DNA of 64,000 nucleotides from Methylosinus trichosporium OB3b. GTDB lineage: Bacteria; Pseudomonadota; Alphaproteobacteria; Rhizobiales; Beijerinckiaceae. Shown here in pieces: positions 44,446-53,613 of this stretch (positions are counted from its first letter, which is position 1; each line of letters opens with the position of its first letter). Both the position numbers and the translations under genes were made by a program. The stretch lies in NCBI RefSeq assembly GCF_002752655.1, contig NZ_CP023737.1, forward strand, positions 3,434,001-3,498,000, given 5' to 3'. The notes under the pieces were generated by a model. It was not told the origin of the DNA. It saw only the letters and a list, made by a program, of their open reading frames with translations, and did not search any database.

Positions 44446-44937
44446 TCAGCCCTTCCGCTTCGGCCGCAGGCGGATGATCACGTCGCAGCCGACGATCTCC
44501 ATGCCCTCGGGCGGCGGCGGCAGGCTGGCGAATTGGACGCTGCCATCGACGACGTCGAACATCTTCTTGCTGACCTCGTCCATGAAATGGTGATGCGGCG
44601 AGGTGCGGGTGTGGAAATAGGTGCGCGGACCCTGCACCGCGATCTCGCGCAACAGTCCGACATCGGCGAACTGGTTCAGCGTGTTGTAGACCGTCGACAG
44701 CGACATCTGCAGCCCGGCCTCGCGGGCTTCGGCGTGCAGCGCCTCGGCGCTCACATGGCGATCGCCATTGCCGTAGAGAAGCTTGGAGAGGGCGATGCGC
44801 TGCACGGTCGGCCGCAGCCCGGCGCCCCGCAGCTTCGCCTTCAGTTCTTCCTCGCCCCGAGAGGGCGGGGTGTTGCTCGGCCGCTTTCCCAACTGGATCG
44901 GGGCGCGAAAATTCGTAATCATAGGTTGATGCGTCAT
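44446..44937 (-). CDS. irr: Fur-family iron response regulator Irr
   Basis: A 163-residue Fur-like repressor. The DNA-binding winged helix (GLRPTVQRIALSKLL, then MSLSTVYNTLNQFADVGLL) is typical. The dimer/metal domain opens TRTSPHHHFMDE, with the HHH that binds haem in Irr, and lacks the C-terminal CxxC pairs of Fur. Irr controls haem and iron-uptake genes in rhizobia and relatives and is degraded when haem is plentiful. Met-1 or Met-6 could be the start. Confidence 0.88.
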   Translation of the reverse strand: MTHQPMITNFRAPIQLGKRPSNTPPSRGEEELKAKLRGAGLRPTVQRIALSKLLYGNGDRHVSAEALHAEAREAGLQMSLSTVYNTLNQFADVGLLREIAVQGPRTYFHTRTSPHHHFMDEVSKKMFDVVDGSVQFASLPPPPEGMEIVGCDVIIRLRPKRKG

Positions 44938-45141
44938 TTTCGGTTCCGCCTCGGTCCTGCGTGCGGCTCCTCTAGGGAACTCGGGTTGATGTCAATAGAA
45001 AACGCCACGCCGCCGGCTGTCAAACGAAATGGCCTAAGGTGTAAGGATTCCAGAAAGCGCCGCCTTTCCGGGGCCCGAGCGCGGCCGACGGAGCTCGCGC
45101 GGCGCCGCGGCGCCCCAGGCCTAGGCCGGGGCGGGGTATAT

Positions 45142-46323
45142 TTGAAGCATCTAATTGTATTTTTTAGCTTTATAGCGGTTTGCTGCGGCGCCGCGAGCGC
45201 GCGGGACGACAGCGGTCTCGCGGCTTTCCTGCAGAATTTGTGGCCGGCGGCGGAGCGTGCGGGCGTTTCGCGCGAAGTCTTCGATCGAGCGGTCGAAAGC
45301 TCGAGTATAGAGACGAGCGTCTTGCAACGCCCGCACACACAAGCGGAATTTACTATCTCTATACCATCTTATCTGTCGAGCGCGCTCACGCCGGCGCGCG
45401 TCGCGCGCGGCCGCAGCCTCGCCACAGAACTGGCCGCGCCATTGGCGCGGATCGAACAGCGCAGCGGCGTCGCTTCGACGACGCTGCTCGCCATTCTCGG
45501 AGTGGAAAGCAATTTCGGTTCCGCGACCGGAGCCGCCGACACTCTGAGCGTGCTCGCGACCCTGGCCTATGGCGGCCACAGGGGAACGGTGTTCTCCGAC
45601 GAATATATAGCGGCTCTGGTGATGCTGCAGCGGGGCTATGTCGCGCGGGAGCGCCTGCGTGGTTCCTGGGCCGGCGCTATGGGGCAGCCGCAGTTCCTGC
45701 CCTCGGCCTATCTGAAATTCGCGCAGAGCTATGACGGCGAGGGTCCCGCCGATATTTGGACGAACCGACTCGACTCCCTCGCCTCGATCGGTAATTTCTT
45801 GAAAGAATCCGGCTGGGTCGCGGGGCTTCCGCCCGTCATCGAGGTCGTGGTTCCTCCCACCTTCGACTATGGCGCGCTCGATCTCGATCTCTCGCAATGG
45901 AGAGCGACCGGGTTTTCGCAGGCCGACGGCGGGAGGCTGCCCGAGAGCGGCGCGGCGAGCCTGTTTCAGCCCGCGGGCGCCGCCGGACCGACTTTTCTGA
46001 TCACCGATAATTTCGAGGCGATCCGCCAATACAATACGTCGGACGCCTATGCGCTGTCGGTGGCGCTCTTGGCGGAGCGCATCGCCGGGCGCAAGGCGCC
46101 GATCGCGCCTTGGCCGAAGGTCGCTGCGCTCTCGACCGCCGATTGCATGGAAATGCAACGCCTGCTCGCCGCCCGCGGGCTCTATCGCGGGACGATCGAC
46201 GGCAAGCTCGGCCGCACGAGCCGCAACGCCGTTCACGCCTTTCAGCTGAGCGTGGGCCTGCAGCCGGCGGACGGGTTCGCGACGAAAGCGGTGTTGGAGA
46301 GACTGCGGGGGAAGGGCGAGTAG
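45142..46323 (+). CDS. Lytic murein transglycosylase with peptidoglycan-binding domain
   Basis: A 393-residue exported enzyme. The TTG start at 45142 gives a signal peptide (KHLIVFFSFIAVCCGAASA). A MltB/SLT_2 domain follows with catalytic Glu122 in GVESNFGS and the signatures YIAALVMLQRGYVARERLRG and GAMGQPQFLPSAY, then a C-terminal PG_binding_1 domain (about 325-390, MEMQRLLAARGLYRGTIDG). It cleaves the glycan strand of murein. The first about 60 bases are AT-rich, unlike the rest of the gene. Confidence 0.88.
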   Translation: MKHLIVFFSFIAVCCGAASARDDSGLAAFLQNLWPAAERAGVSREVFDRAVESSSIETSVLQRPHTQAEFTISIPSYLSSALTPARVARGRSLATELAAPLARIEQRSGVASTTLLAILGVESNFGSATGAADTLSVLATLAYGGHRGTVFSDEYIAALVMLQRGYVARERLRGSWAGAMGQPQFLPSAYLKFAQSYDGEGPADIWTNRLDSLASIGNFLKESGWVAGLPPVIEVVVPPTFDYGALDLDLSQWRATGFSQADGGRLPESGAASLFQPAGAAGPTFLITDNFEAIRQYNTSDAYALSVALLAERIAGRKAPIAPWPKVAALSTADCMEMQRLLAARGLYRGTIDGKLGRTSRNAVHAFQLSVGLQPADGFATKAVLERLRGKGE

Positions 46324-46365
46324 CGAATAGAAAAAGCCGAGCGCCGATCTGCTCGCTATTCGCTT

Positions 46366-46587
46366 CTATTTCCCGGCGAGCTTCTGCACGGCCTGGAGCG
46401 GCACCGTGTCGAGGCCTTCGCCGCCATGCTCGACATGGGCGATGATGCCGGCGCGCATGCGCGGGTCCCAGAATTTCTTCAAATGCTCCGCCGTGCCGGC
46501 GACCGCGTCCGAATGTCTCTGGGCGGCGAAGAACGCGCCGATCTGATTGGCCATTTTGACGAGCTTCTCGGCGGTGTTATGCGACAT
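46366..46587 (-). CDS. fdsD: NAD-dependent formate dehydrogenase delta subunit
   Basis: A 73-residue protein matching FdsD: EKLVKMANQIGAFFAAQRH then GTAEHLKKFWDPRMRAGIIA are its conserved segments. FdsD is needed for activity and maturation of the soluble molybdenum formate dehydrogenase. It overlaps fdhD by 11 bases and ends the fds cluster. Confidence 0.88.
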   Translation of the reverse strand: MSHNTAEKLVKMANQIGAFFAAQRHSDAVAGTAEHLKKFWDPRMRAGIIAHVEHGGEGLDTVPLQAVQKLAGK

Positions 46588-47407
46588 GGGACGAGACCTG
46601 CTCCAGAATGCGTTCGGGATGGGTGAAGATTTCGAAGTCGCGGCCGCGCACGACGGCGACCAGGGTGACGCCGCATTTTTCCGCCGTGCGGACGGCGAGC
46701 GCCGTCGGCGCGGAGACGGCGGCGATGACCGGCGCGCCGATGCGCGCGGCCTTTTGCACCAGCTCGACCGACACGCGGCTGGTCATCAGCACCACGCCCT
46801 GCGCCGCTGAGACGCCCTGACGCGCCAGCGCGCCAGCGAGCTTGTCGAGCGCATTGTGGCGGCCGACGTCCTCGCGCACGATCAGCGCGTCGTCGCCGGG
46901 CGCCCAGAAGGCGGCGGCGTGAACGGCGCGCGTCTCGCGATTGAGCGGCTGCGCCCCGGGCAGGCGGTCCATCGCCGCGATCAAAGCCACCGCCGGAACA
47001 CGCAGCGCATTGTCGAGAACCGGCAGTGGTCGGCTCGCCTGCTCGAGGCTCTCGATGCCGCAGAGGCCGCAGCCGGTCGGCCCGGCCATCGAGCGTTTGC
47101 GCGCGGCATAGGCCTCCTGTCGTCCGCCAGCGAGCCAGCTGCGCAGCTCTATTCCGGCGTCGGAGGAGACGATCTCGAATTCGCCCGCCTCGTCGGCGCT
47201 GTCGATCAGTCCTTCGGTGAGAGCGAAGCCGAGCGAAAAATCCTCGAGATCGGCGGGCGTCGCCATCATCACGGCATGGGTCGAGCCGCCATAGGTGAAG
47301 GCGATCGGCGTCTCTTCGGGGATGACGCGAAAGCTGTCCGAAGCCGCGTCATTGCGCCGTGCGACGCACGGAACGCGAATGCTGGGCGCGGGCAGCTCGT
47401 CGGTCAT
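46577..47407 (-). CDS. fdhD: Formate dehydrogenase accessory sulfurtransferase
   Basis: A 276-residue FdhD protein. GPTGCGLCGIESLEQ carries the CxxC loop that passes sulfur from a cysteine desulfurase to the bis-MGD cofactor. REDVGRHNALDKLAGAL and VLMTSRVSVELVQKAARIG are family signatures. It sits downstream of fdsA, between it and fdsD, where the fdsC gene is in other organisms. A 258-base gap with REP-like hairpins separates it from fdsA. Confidence 0.93.
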   Translation of the reverse strand: MTDELPAPSIRVPCVARRNDAASDSFRVIPEETPIAFTYGGSTHAVMMATPADLEDFSLGFALTEGLIDSADEAGEFEIVSSDAGIELRSWLAGGRQEAYAARKRSMAGPTGCGLCGIESLEQASRPLPVLDNALRVPAVALIAAMDRLPGAQPLNRETRAVHAAAFWAPGDDALIVREDVGRHNALDKLAGALARQGVSAAQGVVLMTSRVSVELVQKAARIGAPVIAAVSAPTALAVRTAEKCGVTLVAVVRGRDFEIFTHPERILEQVSSHVA

Positions 47408-47432
47408 CCTCGATCTTTCTCCAGTGCGCGCC

Positions 47433-47644
47433 CCTTCTCCCGCATGCGGGAGAAGGTGGTCCGGCCATAGGGCGTCTGTCAGGACGCCCGTCGCAAGCGA
47501 CGGGCTATGGCCGGGTCGGATGAGGGGCCTCGTCGTGTCGCGGATGGATCCAGGCCCGTCGCCGACATGGTTGGTCGACGGCGCGGGCCCTCATCCGACC
47601 CTCGCTGACGCGAGGGCCACCTTCTCCCGCCCTGCGGGAGAAGG
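47433..47644. repeat. Inverted pair of REP-like hairpins (copy C) inside the fds cluster
   Basis: The first copy starts CCTTCTCCCGCATGCGGGAGAAGG at 47433-47456 (palindromic) and contains an extra hairpin, GGCCATAGGGCG ... GGCTATGGCC. The opposing copy covers about 47590-47644 and ends with GGGAGAAGG. The pair lies between fdsA and fdhD and can form long stem-loops in the mRNA. Confidence 0.8.
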
Positions 47645-47665
47645 ATTGGCGCCCGGCGTTCCGCC

Positions 47666-50545
47666 TTACTCCGCCGCGGTGGTGGCGATGCGGCGGGCGT
47701 TCTCGGCCATCTCGCGATATTGCTCCTGCCATTCGGTCGGGCCGTTGGAGGGCGAGATCTGCACCGCCGTCACCTTATATTCGGGGCAATTGGTGGCCCA
47801 ATCCGAATTATCGGTGGTGACCACATTGGCCTGCGAGAGCGGGTGATGGAAGGTGGTGTAGACGACGCCCGGCGCCATGCGGTCGGTGACCTTGGCGTGC
47901 AGCGTGATCTCGCCGGCGCGGCTGGCGATACGCACCCAATCTCCGTCGCGAACACCGCGCAACTCCGCGTCGCTCGGATGGATCTCGAGGACATCCTCCT
48001 CGTGCCAGCGGCTGTTGTCGGTGCGGCGAGTCTGCGCGCCGACGTTATATTGCGAGAGAATGCGGCCCGTCGTCAGCAGCAGCGGGAAGCGCGGTCCGGT
48101 CTTCTCGTCGGTCGGGACATATTCGGTGATGACGAATTTGCCCTTGCCGCGGGTGAAGCCCTCGATGTGCATGATCGGCATGCCTTCCGGCGCCGCGTCG
48201 TTGCACGGCCACTGAACCGAGCCGACCTCGTCGAGCTTCTCGTAGGAGACGTTCTTGAAGGTCGGGGTCAGCCGCGCGATCTCGTCCATGATCTCGCTCG
48301 GATGCGAGTAGCTCCAGTCGAGGCCGAAGGCCTTGGCGAGCATTTGGGTGATCTCCCAATCGCCATAGCCGTTCTTCGGGCTCATCACCTTGCGGATGCG
48401 CTGGATGCGGCGCTCGGCGTTGGTGAAAGTGCCGTCCTTCTCGAGGAAGGACGCGCCCGGCAGGAACACATGGGCGTAGTTCGCGGTCTCGTTCAGGAAG
48501 AGGTCCTGCACGATGACGCATTCCATCGCCTCGAGCGCACGGCTGACATGCTTCGTGTCCGGATCGGACTGGAGAATGTCCTCGCCCTGGCAATAGAGGC
48601 CCATGAACTCGCCGGCGATCGCCGCGTCGAACATATTGGGGATGCGCAGGCCGGGCTCATTGTCGAGCGTGACGCCCCAGGCCTCCTCGAAGGTCTTGCG
48701 CGCCGCCTCATTGGAGATGTGGCGATAGCCCGGCAGCTCGTGCGGGAACGAGCCCATGTCGCAGGAGCCCTGCACATTGTTCTGTCCGCGCAACGGGTTC
48801 ACGCCGACGCCGCGGCGGCCGAGATTGCCGGTGGCCATGGCGAGATTGGCGATCGCCATGACCGTCGTCGATCCCTGGCTGTGCTCGGTGACGCCGAGGC
48901 CGTAATAGATCGCCGCACGGCCGCCGGTGGCGTAGAGACGCGCCGCGGCGCGAATGTCTTCTGCCGGAACGCCCGAGAGCTTCTCGACTTCTTCGGGGCT
49001 GTTGCGATCGTCGGAGACGAAAGCCGCCCAATCCTGGAACTCGTCCCAATCGCAGCGCTCGCGGACGAAGGCTTCATTGACGAGGCCTTCCTTGACGATC
49101 ACATGCGCGAGCGAGGTGACGATCGCGACATTCGTTCCTGGCTTCAGCGCAAGATGATGATTCGCCACGATATGAGGCGAACGCACCAGATCGATGCGGC
49201 GCGGATCGACGACGATGAGCTTGGCGCCGTCGCGCAGGCGCTTCTTCATGCGCGAGCCGAACACCGGATGCGCGTCGGTCGGATTGGCGCCGATGACGAG
49301 GATGACGTCCGAGTCGTCGACCGAGTCGAAGTCCTGCGTGCCGGCCGAGGTGCCGAAAGCCTGGTTGAGGCCATAGCCGGTCGGCGAATGGCAGACGCGC
49401 GCGCAAGTGTCGGTGTTGTTGTTGCCGAAGCCGGCGCGGGTCAGCTTCTGAACGAGATAGGTCTCCTCATTCGAGCAACGCGAGGAGGTGATGACGCCGA
49501 CCGAACGCTTGCCGTATTTCTCCTGGATCGCCTTGAAGCGATCGGCGGCGAAGGCGATCGCCTCCTCCCAGGAGACGACGCGCCAGGGATCGGTCGCCTT
49601 GTCGCGGATCATCGGCGTCGTGACGCGCTCCTTGTGCAGCGCATAGCCGTAAGCGAAGCGGCCCTTGATGCAGCTATGGCCGTGATTGGCCTTGCCGTCC
49701 TTCCAGGGAACCATGCGGACGATCTCCTCGCCGCGCATTTCCGCCTTGAAGGTGCAGCCGACGCCGCAATAGGCGCAGGTGGTGACCTCCGAATGCTCCG
49801 GCTGGCCGATGGCGATCACCGACTTCTCGGTCAGCGTCGCGGTCGGGCAGGCCTGCACGCAGGCGCCGCAGGAGACGCATTCCGATTCCATGAAGGCTTC
49901 GGCCATGCCGGGAGAGACGCGGCTGTCGAAGCCGCGGCCGTCGATCGTCAGCGCGAAAGTGCCTTGCGTCTCCTCGCAGGCGCGAACGCAACGATTGCAG
50001 ACGATGCATTTCGACGGGTCATAGGTGAAGTAGGGGTTCGACTCGTCCTTCGGCATCCATTCGAAATTGGCCGCGCCGTCCTTGCGGCTGCGCGCGAACA
50101 CGTGATTGGCGCCGTCATAGCCATAGCGCACGTCGCGCAGGCCGACCGCGCCGGCCATGGTCTGCAACTCGCAATCGCCATTGGCGGCGCAGGTGAGGCA
50201 GTCGAGCGGATGGTCGGAGATATAGAGCTCCATCACGCCGCGGCGGATCGCCTTGAGGCGCGGCGTCTGCGTATGGACGCTCATGCCCGGCAGCACCGGC
50301 GTGGTGCAGGAGGCCGGCGTGCCGTAACGGCCGTCGATCTCGACGACGCAGAGGCGGCAGGAGCCGAAAGCCTTGAGGCTGTCGGTGGCGCAGAGCTTCG
50401 GAATCTCGGTCCCGACCTCCATCGCCGCGCGCATGATGGACGTGCCCTCGGGCACGGTGACCGATACGCCGTCGATGGTCAGAGTGACTTCTTTTTCCGA
50501 CTTCGAGGCAGGCGTGCCGTAATCGGTTTCTTTGACGAGGCTCAT
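47666..50545 (-). CDS. fdsA: NAD-dependent formate dehydrogenase, alpha (molybdenum) subunit
   Basis: A 959-residue protein. The N-terminal [2Fe-2S] ferredoxin domain contains CATDSLKAFGSCRLC. Two [4Fe-4S] ferredoxin-like modules follow (CIVCNRCVRACEETQG and CVSCGACVQACPTATL). The molybdopterin domain begins with CAYCGVGCTFKAE and has the active-site Cys385-His386 in ARVCHSPTG; it uses Cys, not selenocysteine. It oxidises formate to CO2 with bis-MGD, the last step of one-carbon oxidation. The gene starts 12 bases after fdsB. Confidence 0.95.
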   Translation of the reverse strand: MSLVKETDYGTPASKSEKEVTLTIDGVSVTVPEGTSIMRAAMEVGTEIPKLCATDSLKAFGSCRLCVVEIDGRYGTPASCTTPVLPGMSVHTQTPRLKAIRRGVMELYISDHPLDCLTCAANGDCELQTMAGAVGLRDVRYGYDGANHVFARSRKDGAANFEWMPKDESNPYFTYDPSKCIVCNRCVRACEETQGTFALTIDGRGFDSRVSPGMAEAFMESECVSCGACVQACPTATLTEKSVIAIGQPEHSEVTTCAYCGVGCTFKAEMRGEEIVRMVPWKDGKANHGHSCIKGRFAYGYALHKERVTTPMIRDKATDPWRVVSWEEAIAFAADRFKAIQEKYGKRSVGVITSSRCSNEETYLVQKLTRAGFGNNNTDTCARVCHSPTGYGLNQAFGTSAGTQDFDSVDDSDVILVIGANPTDAHPVFGSRMKKRLRDGAKLIVVDPRRIDLVRSPHIVANHHLALKPGTNVAIVTSLAHVIVKEGLVNEAFVRERCDWDEFQDWAAFVSDDRNSPEEVEKLSGVPAEDIRAAARLYATGGRAAIYYGLGVTEHSQGSTTVMAIANLAMATGNLGRRGVGVNPLRGQNNVQGSCDMGSFPHELPGYRHISNEAARKTFEEAWGVTLDNEPGLRIPNMFDAAIAGEFMGLYCQGEDILQSDPDTKHVSRALEAMECVIVQDLFLNETANYAHVFLPGASFLEKDGTFTNAERRIQRIRKVMSPKNGYGDWEITQMLAKAFGLDWSYSHPSEIMDEIARLTPTFKNVSYEKLDEVGSVQWPCNDAAPEGMPIMHIEGFTRGKGKFVITEYVPTDEKTGPRFPLLLTTGRILSQYNVGAQTRRTDNSRWHEEDVLEIHPSDAELRGVRDGDWVRIASRAGEITLHAKVTDRMAPGVVYTTFHHPLSQANVVTTDNSDWATNCPEYKVTAVQISPSNGPTEWQEQYREMAENARRIATTAAE

Positions 50546-50557
50546 GGCTCTTGCTCC

Positions 50558-52111
50558 TCACTCGGCGGCGGCGGGAAGCGTCGCTTTGCGGAAATCTTCC
50601 GGATAATGACGAAGAGCGCTCTCGACAGGATAGGGCGCAAAACCTCCGAGCGCGCAGAGGGACCCGAATTTCATCGTGTGGCAGAGATCGGACAGAAGCT
50701 CGATATTGGCTTCCACATCGACGCCTTCGACGATTCTGTCGATCGTCTCGACGCCGCGCGTGGAGCCGATGCGGCAGGGCGTGCATTTGCCGCAGCTTTC
50801 GATCGCGCAGAACTCCATGCCGAAGCGCGCCATCTGCGCCATGTCGACGGTGTCGTCGAACACGACGAGGCCGCCATGGCCGATCAGGCTGTCATGCTTC
50901 TGGAACGCCTCATAATCGAAGGGCGTGTCGAACAGCGACGGCGGCACATAGGCGCCGAGCGGGCCGCCGCATTGCACGGCGCGCACGGGACGGCCCGAGA
51001 GCGAGCCGCCGCCGATGTCGTTGACGATCTCGCCGAGCGTCAGCCCGAAGGGCGTCTCATAGAGGCCGCCAAATTTCACATTGCCGGCGATCTGCAGCGG
51101 CATGGTGCCGCGCGAGCGGCCGACGCCCAGGGAAGCGTAATATTCGCCGCCCTTGGCGAGAATGGCGGGCGCGGTGGCCAGCGTCAGAACATTGTTGACG
51201 ACGGTCGGCCGGCTCATGAAGCCGACATGCGCCGGCAGCGGCGGCTTGGCGCGCACGATGCCGCGCTTGCCCTCGAGGCTCTCGAGCAGCGAGGTCTCCT
51301 CGCCGCAGACATAGGCGCCGGCGCCGATGCGCAGCTCGATGTCGAAGGCGAAACCCGAGCCCCGAACATTCGGGCCGAGCCAGCCGGCCTTGCGCGCCGC
51401 CTCCAGCGCCTCGGTCAGCACCTCGGCGCATTGCGGATATTCTGCGCGGAGATAAATGAAGCCCTTGCTCGCGCCGATGGCGTAGCCGCAGATCGTCATG
51501 CCCTCGATGAGGACGAAGGGATCGCCCTCCATCACCATGCGATCGGCGAAAGTGCCGCTATCGCCCTCGTCGGCGTTGGTGACGACATAGCGGCGGTCGG
51601 CCGGAGCGTCGGCGACCGTCTTCCATTTGATGCCGGCCGGGAAGCCCGCGCCGCCGCGGCCGCGCAGGCCCGACTTCGTCACTTCCTCGATCACCTTGGC
51701 CGGGCCGATCTCGAAGGCCTTGGCGAGGCCCTGCCCGCCGCCATGGGCGACGTAATCGTCGAGATTCACGGGATCGATGACGCCGACGCGCTCGAAGGTG
51801 ACGCGCGTCTGCTTGGCCCAATAGGGATGCTCCTCGACCTTGCCGATCGAGAGCGGATGCGCGCCGCCCCTCAAGAAGCCGGCGTCGAACAACGAGGGAA
51901 CGTCGGAGGGCTTCACATTGCCATAGCCGATGCGGCCTTCCGGCGTCTCGACCTCGACCAGAGGCTCGAGCCAGAGCAGGCCGCGCGAGCCGTTGCGGAC
52001 GATCTGAATGGCCTCGCCGCGCGCGGCGGCCTCTTTCTCGATCGCGGCGAGAACCCGCTTGGCGCCGACCGCCAGCGCGGCCATATCGCGGGGAACATAG
52101 ACCTTGGTCAT
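50558..52111 (-). CDS. fdsB: NAD-dependent formate dehydrogenase, beta (diaphorase) subunit
   Basis: A 517-residue NuoF/HoxF-like flavoprotein that hands electrons to NAD. LRGRGGAGFPAGIKWK binds NADH, GAGAYVCGEETSLLESLEGK binds FMN, and ESCGKCTPCRIG is the start of the [4Fe-4S] site. The N-terminal about 100 residues are a thioredoxin-like [2Fe-2S]-type domain lacking an obvious Cys set. It overlaps fdsG by four bases (ATGA). Confidence 0.94.
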   Translation of the reverse strand: MTKVYVPRDMAALAVGAKRVLAAIEKEAAARGEAIQIVRNGSRGLLWLEPLVEVETPEGRIGYGNVKPSDVPSLFDAGFLRGGAHPLSIGKVEEHPYWAKQTRVTFERVGVIDPVNLDDYVAHGGGQGLAKAFEIGPAKVIEEVTKSGLRGRGGAGFPAGIKWKTVADAPADRRYVVTNADEGDSGTFADRMVMEGDPFVLIEGMTICGYAIGASKGFIYLRAEYPQCAEVLTEALEAARKAGWLGPNVRGSGFAFDIELRIGAGAYVCGEETSLLESLEGKRGIVRAKPPLPAHVGFMSRPTVVNNVLTLATAPAILAKGGEYYASLGVGRSRGTMPLQIAGNVKFGGLYETPFGLTLGEIVNDIGGGSLSGRPVRAVQCGGPLGAYVPPSLFDTPFDYEAFQKHDSLIGHGGLVVFDDTVDMAQMARFGMEFCAIESCGKCTPCRIGSTRGVETIDRIVEGVDVEANIELLSDLCHTMKFGSLCALGGFAPYPVESALRHYPEDFRKATLPAAAE

Positions 52112-52584
52112 GAGTTGCGCGCCTCCGCCGCCAGCTCGTCCAGCATTTCCGCGTCGACGCGGCCGATGGGCTCATTGTCGTAGAGAGCGCCGGGGCTGTG
52201 GGCGCACAGGCCGAGGCAATAGACCGCCTCGACGGTCAGCGAGCCGTCATTGGCGGTCCCGCCCCATTCGAGCTTGACGCGCTCGAGGAAATCCTTGGCG
52301 ATCTTCTCCGAGCCCATGGATTGGCAGGACTCGGCGCGGCACAGCTTCAGCACATGGCGGCCGGCCGGCGCGCGGCGGAAGTCGTGGTAGAAGCTGACGA
52401 CGCCATGCATCTCGGCCCGGGAGATGTTCAGCGACTGCGCGATCTGCGGCACCGCCGCCTCGGGCACATAGCCGAATTCTTCCTGAATGGCATGCAGGAT
52501 GGGCAGGGCAGGACCCTCGAGCCCGAGATGGGCGTCGATGATCTCCTGCGCCCGCGCCTCGTTCCATGGAACAGCGCCAGACAT
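52108..52584 (-). CDS. fdsG: NAD-dependent formate dehydrogenase, gamma subunit
   Basis: A 158-residue NuoE-like [2Fe-2S] protein. The cluster ligands are the four Cys of LCRAESCQS and VYCLGLCAHSP. It passes electrons between the beta-subunit flavin and the cluster chain. The start at 52584 (MSGAVPWNE), after GGGGAAG, is the family N-terminus; an in-frame extension to 52662 is not. Confidence 0.93.
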   Translation of the reverse strand: MSGAVPWNEARAQEIIDAHLGLEGPALPILHAIQEEFGYVPEAAVPQIAQSLNISRAEMHGVVSFYHDFRRAPAGRHVLKLCRAESCQSMGSEKIAKDFLERVKLEWGGTANDGSLTVEAVYCLGLCAHSPGALYDNEPIGRVDAEMLDELAAEARNS

Positions 52585-52667
52585 TTCTTCCCCATTCTTA
52601 TAGAGCGGACCCGGACGGCCGACGTCCGCCCTTTTTAGGTAATTGCCCCAACAGTGCAGCAAAAGCG

Positions 52668-52714
52668 GGTTTTGATCAATAACCTGGAATCGTTGTACGA
52701 TAGGCGAACCCTAT
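52668..52714. promoter_or_regulatory. Candidate LysR operator upstream of fdsG
   Basis: Two dyads lie between lysR and fdsG: ATAGGCGAACCCTAT (52700-52714, T-N11-A pattern when read on the minus strand, overlapping the lysR stop) and GGTTTTGATCAATAACC (52668-52684, TTGATCAA core). Both are typical sizes and symmetries for LysR sites. Binding is inference. Confidence 0.4.
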
Positions 52715-53613
52715 AAATCCGCAGGCGATGGATTCTTCGCGAGTTTCTTGGCCTCCAGCACGAGCGCGGCCACTTGCGGAATGGTCGGCTCGCGGTGCGG
52801 GACCACCAATCCGATCTCATGGACGGCCTCGGGCTCGACGATGGGGATCGCGCGCAAAGGGGCGGTGACGCGTAGGGAGTCGGCCAGCTTTTCGGGTAGG
52901 ATGGTGGCCCAGCGGCCGGTCTTCACATGGGCGAAGAGGACGATCACCGAATTGGACTCGAGGGCAGGCTCCGGGTTCCCGCCGGCGTCGCGGATCAGCC
53001 GCTCGACGATGCGGCGGTTCTGCATGTCTGGCGTCAGCAGGCAGAGCGGAATGCGCCCGACATCGGCCCAGGTCACCTTGTCGCGATTGCCGAGCGGATT
53101 ATCCGTCGAGGTCAAGAGCCGGTAGCGCTCGGAAAACAGCGGCACCGTCCGCACGCGGCCCAAGGGCTCATTGTCGAGATAGGTGAGGCCGGCGTCGATC
53201 TCGAGATTGTCGAGCATCGAGAGAATATCGGTCGAGGAGCTGGTCAGAATGGTGAAGCGCACCCCCGGATGTTTCTCGCGGAAGGGCGTCGTCAGCGCCG
53301 GGATCATGGTGAGGGCGGTGGGAATGGCGGCGATCTTCAGCTGGCCGCCGAGACCTTCCTTCAGCGCGCGCACCTCCTGCCGCATCGCCCGCGCGTCGGC
53401 GACGATGCGCTTGGCCCATTCCAGCACCCGCTCGCCCTCGGCGGTGAGGCCGTGGAAGCGCGAGGAGCGATTGACCAGCAGCACGCCGAGACTGTCCTCG
53501 AGCTGCTTGACGCCCGCCGAGAGCGTCGGCTGGGTGACGCCGCACAGTTCCGCGGCGCGCGAGAAGCTGCGCTCCTTGGCGACGGTGATGAAGAATTCCA
53601 GCTTGTCGATCAC
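52711..53613 (-). CDS. fdsR: LysR-family regulator of the formate dehydrogenase genes
   Basis: A 300-residue LysR-type regulator. The N-terminal winged helix is FFITVAKERSFSRAAELCGV then TQPTLSAGVKQLEDSLGVLL, and the rest is the effector-binding domain. It precedes fdsG on the same strand with a 126-base gap. LysR genes at this position control fds expression in other bacteria, and formate is the likely effector, which is inference. The gene name follows that convention. Confidence 0.85.
   Translation of the reverse strand: MIDKLEFFITVAKERSFSRAAELCGVTQPTLSAGVKQLEDSLGVLLVNRSSRFHGLTAEGERVLEWAKRIVADARAMRQEVRALKEGLGGQLKIAAIPTALTMIPALTTPFREKHPGVRFTILTSSSTDILSMLDNLEIDAGLTYLDNEPLGRVRTVPLFSERYRLLTSTDNPLGNRDKVTWADVGRIPLCLLTPDMQNRRIVERLIRDAGGNPEPALESNSVIVLFAHVKTGRWATILPEKLADSLRVTAPLRAIPIVEPEAVHEIGLVVPHREPTIPQVAALVLEAKKLAKNPSPADL

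Noticed and set aside
47720..52183. A 1487-codon plus-strand open frame opposite the formate dehydrogenase genes
   Set aside because: It is antisense to fdsA, fdsB and part of fdsG, all with clear motifs. Its Arg/His/Asp-rich composition is what GC-rich codon bias on the other strand produces.
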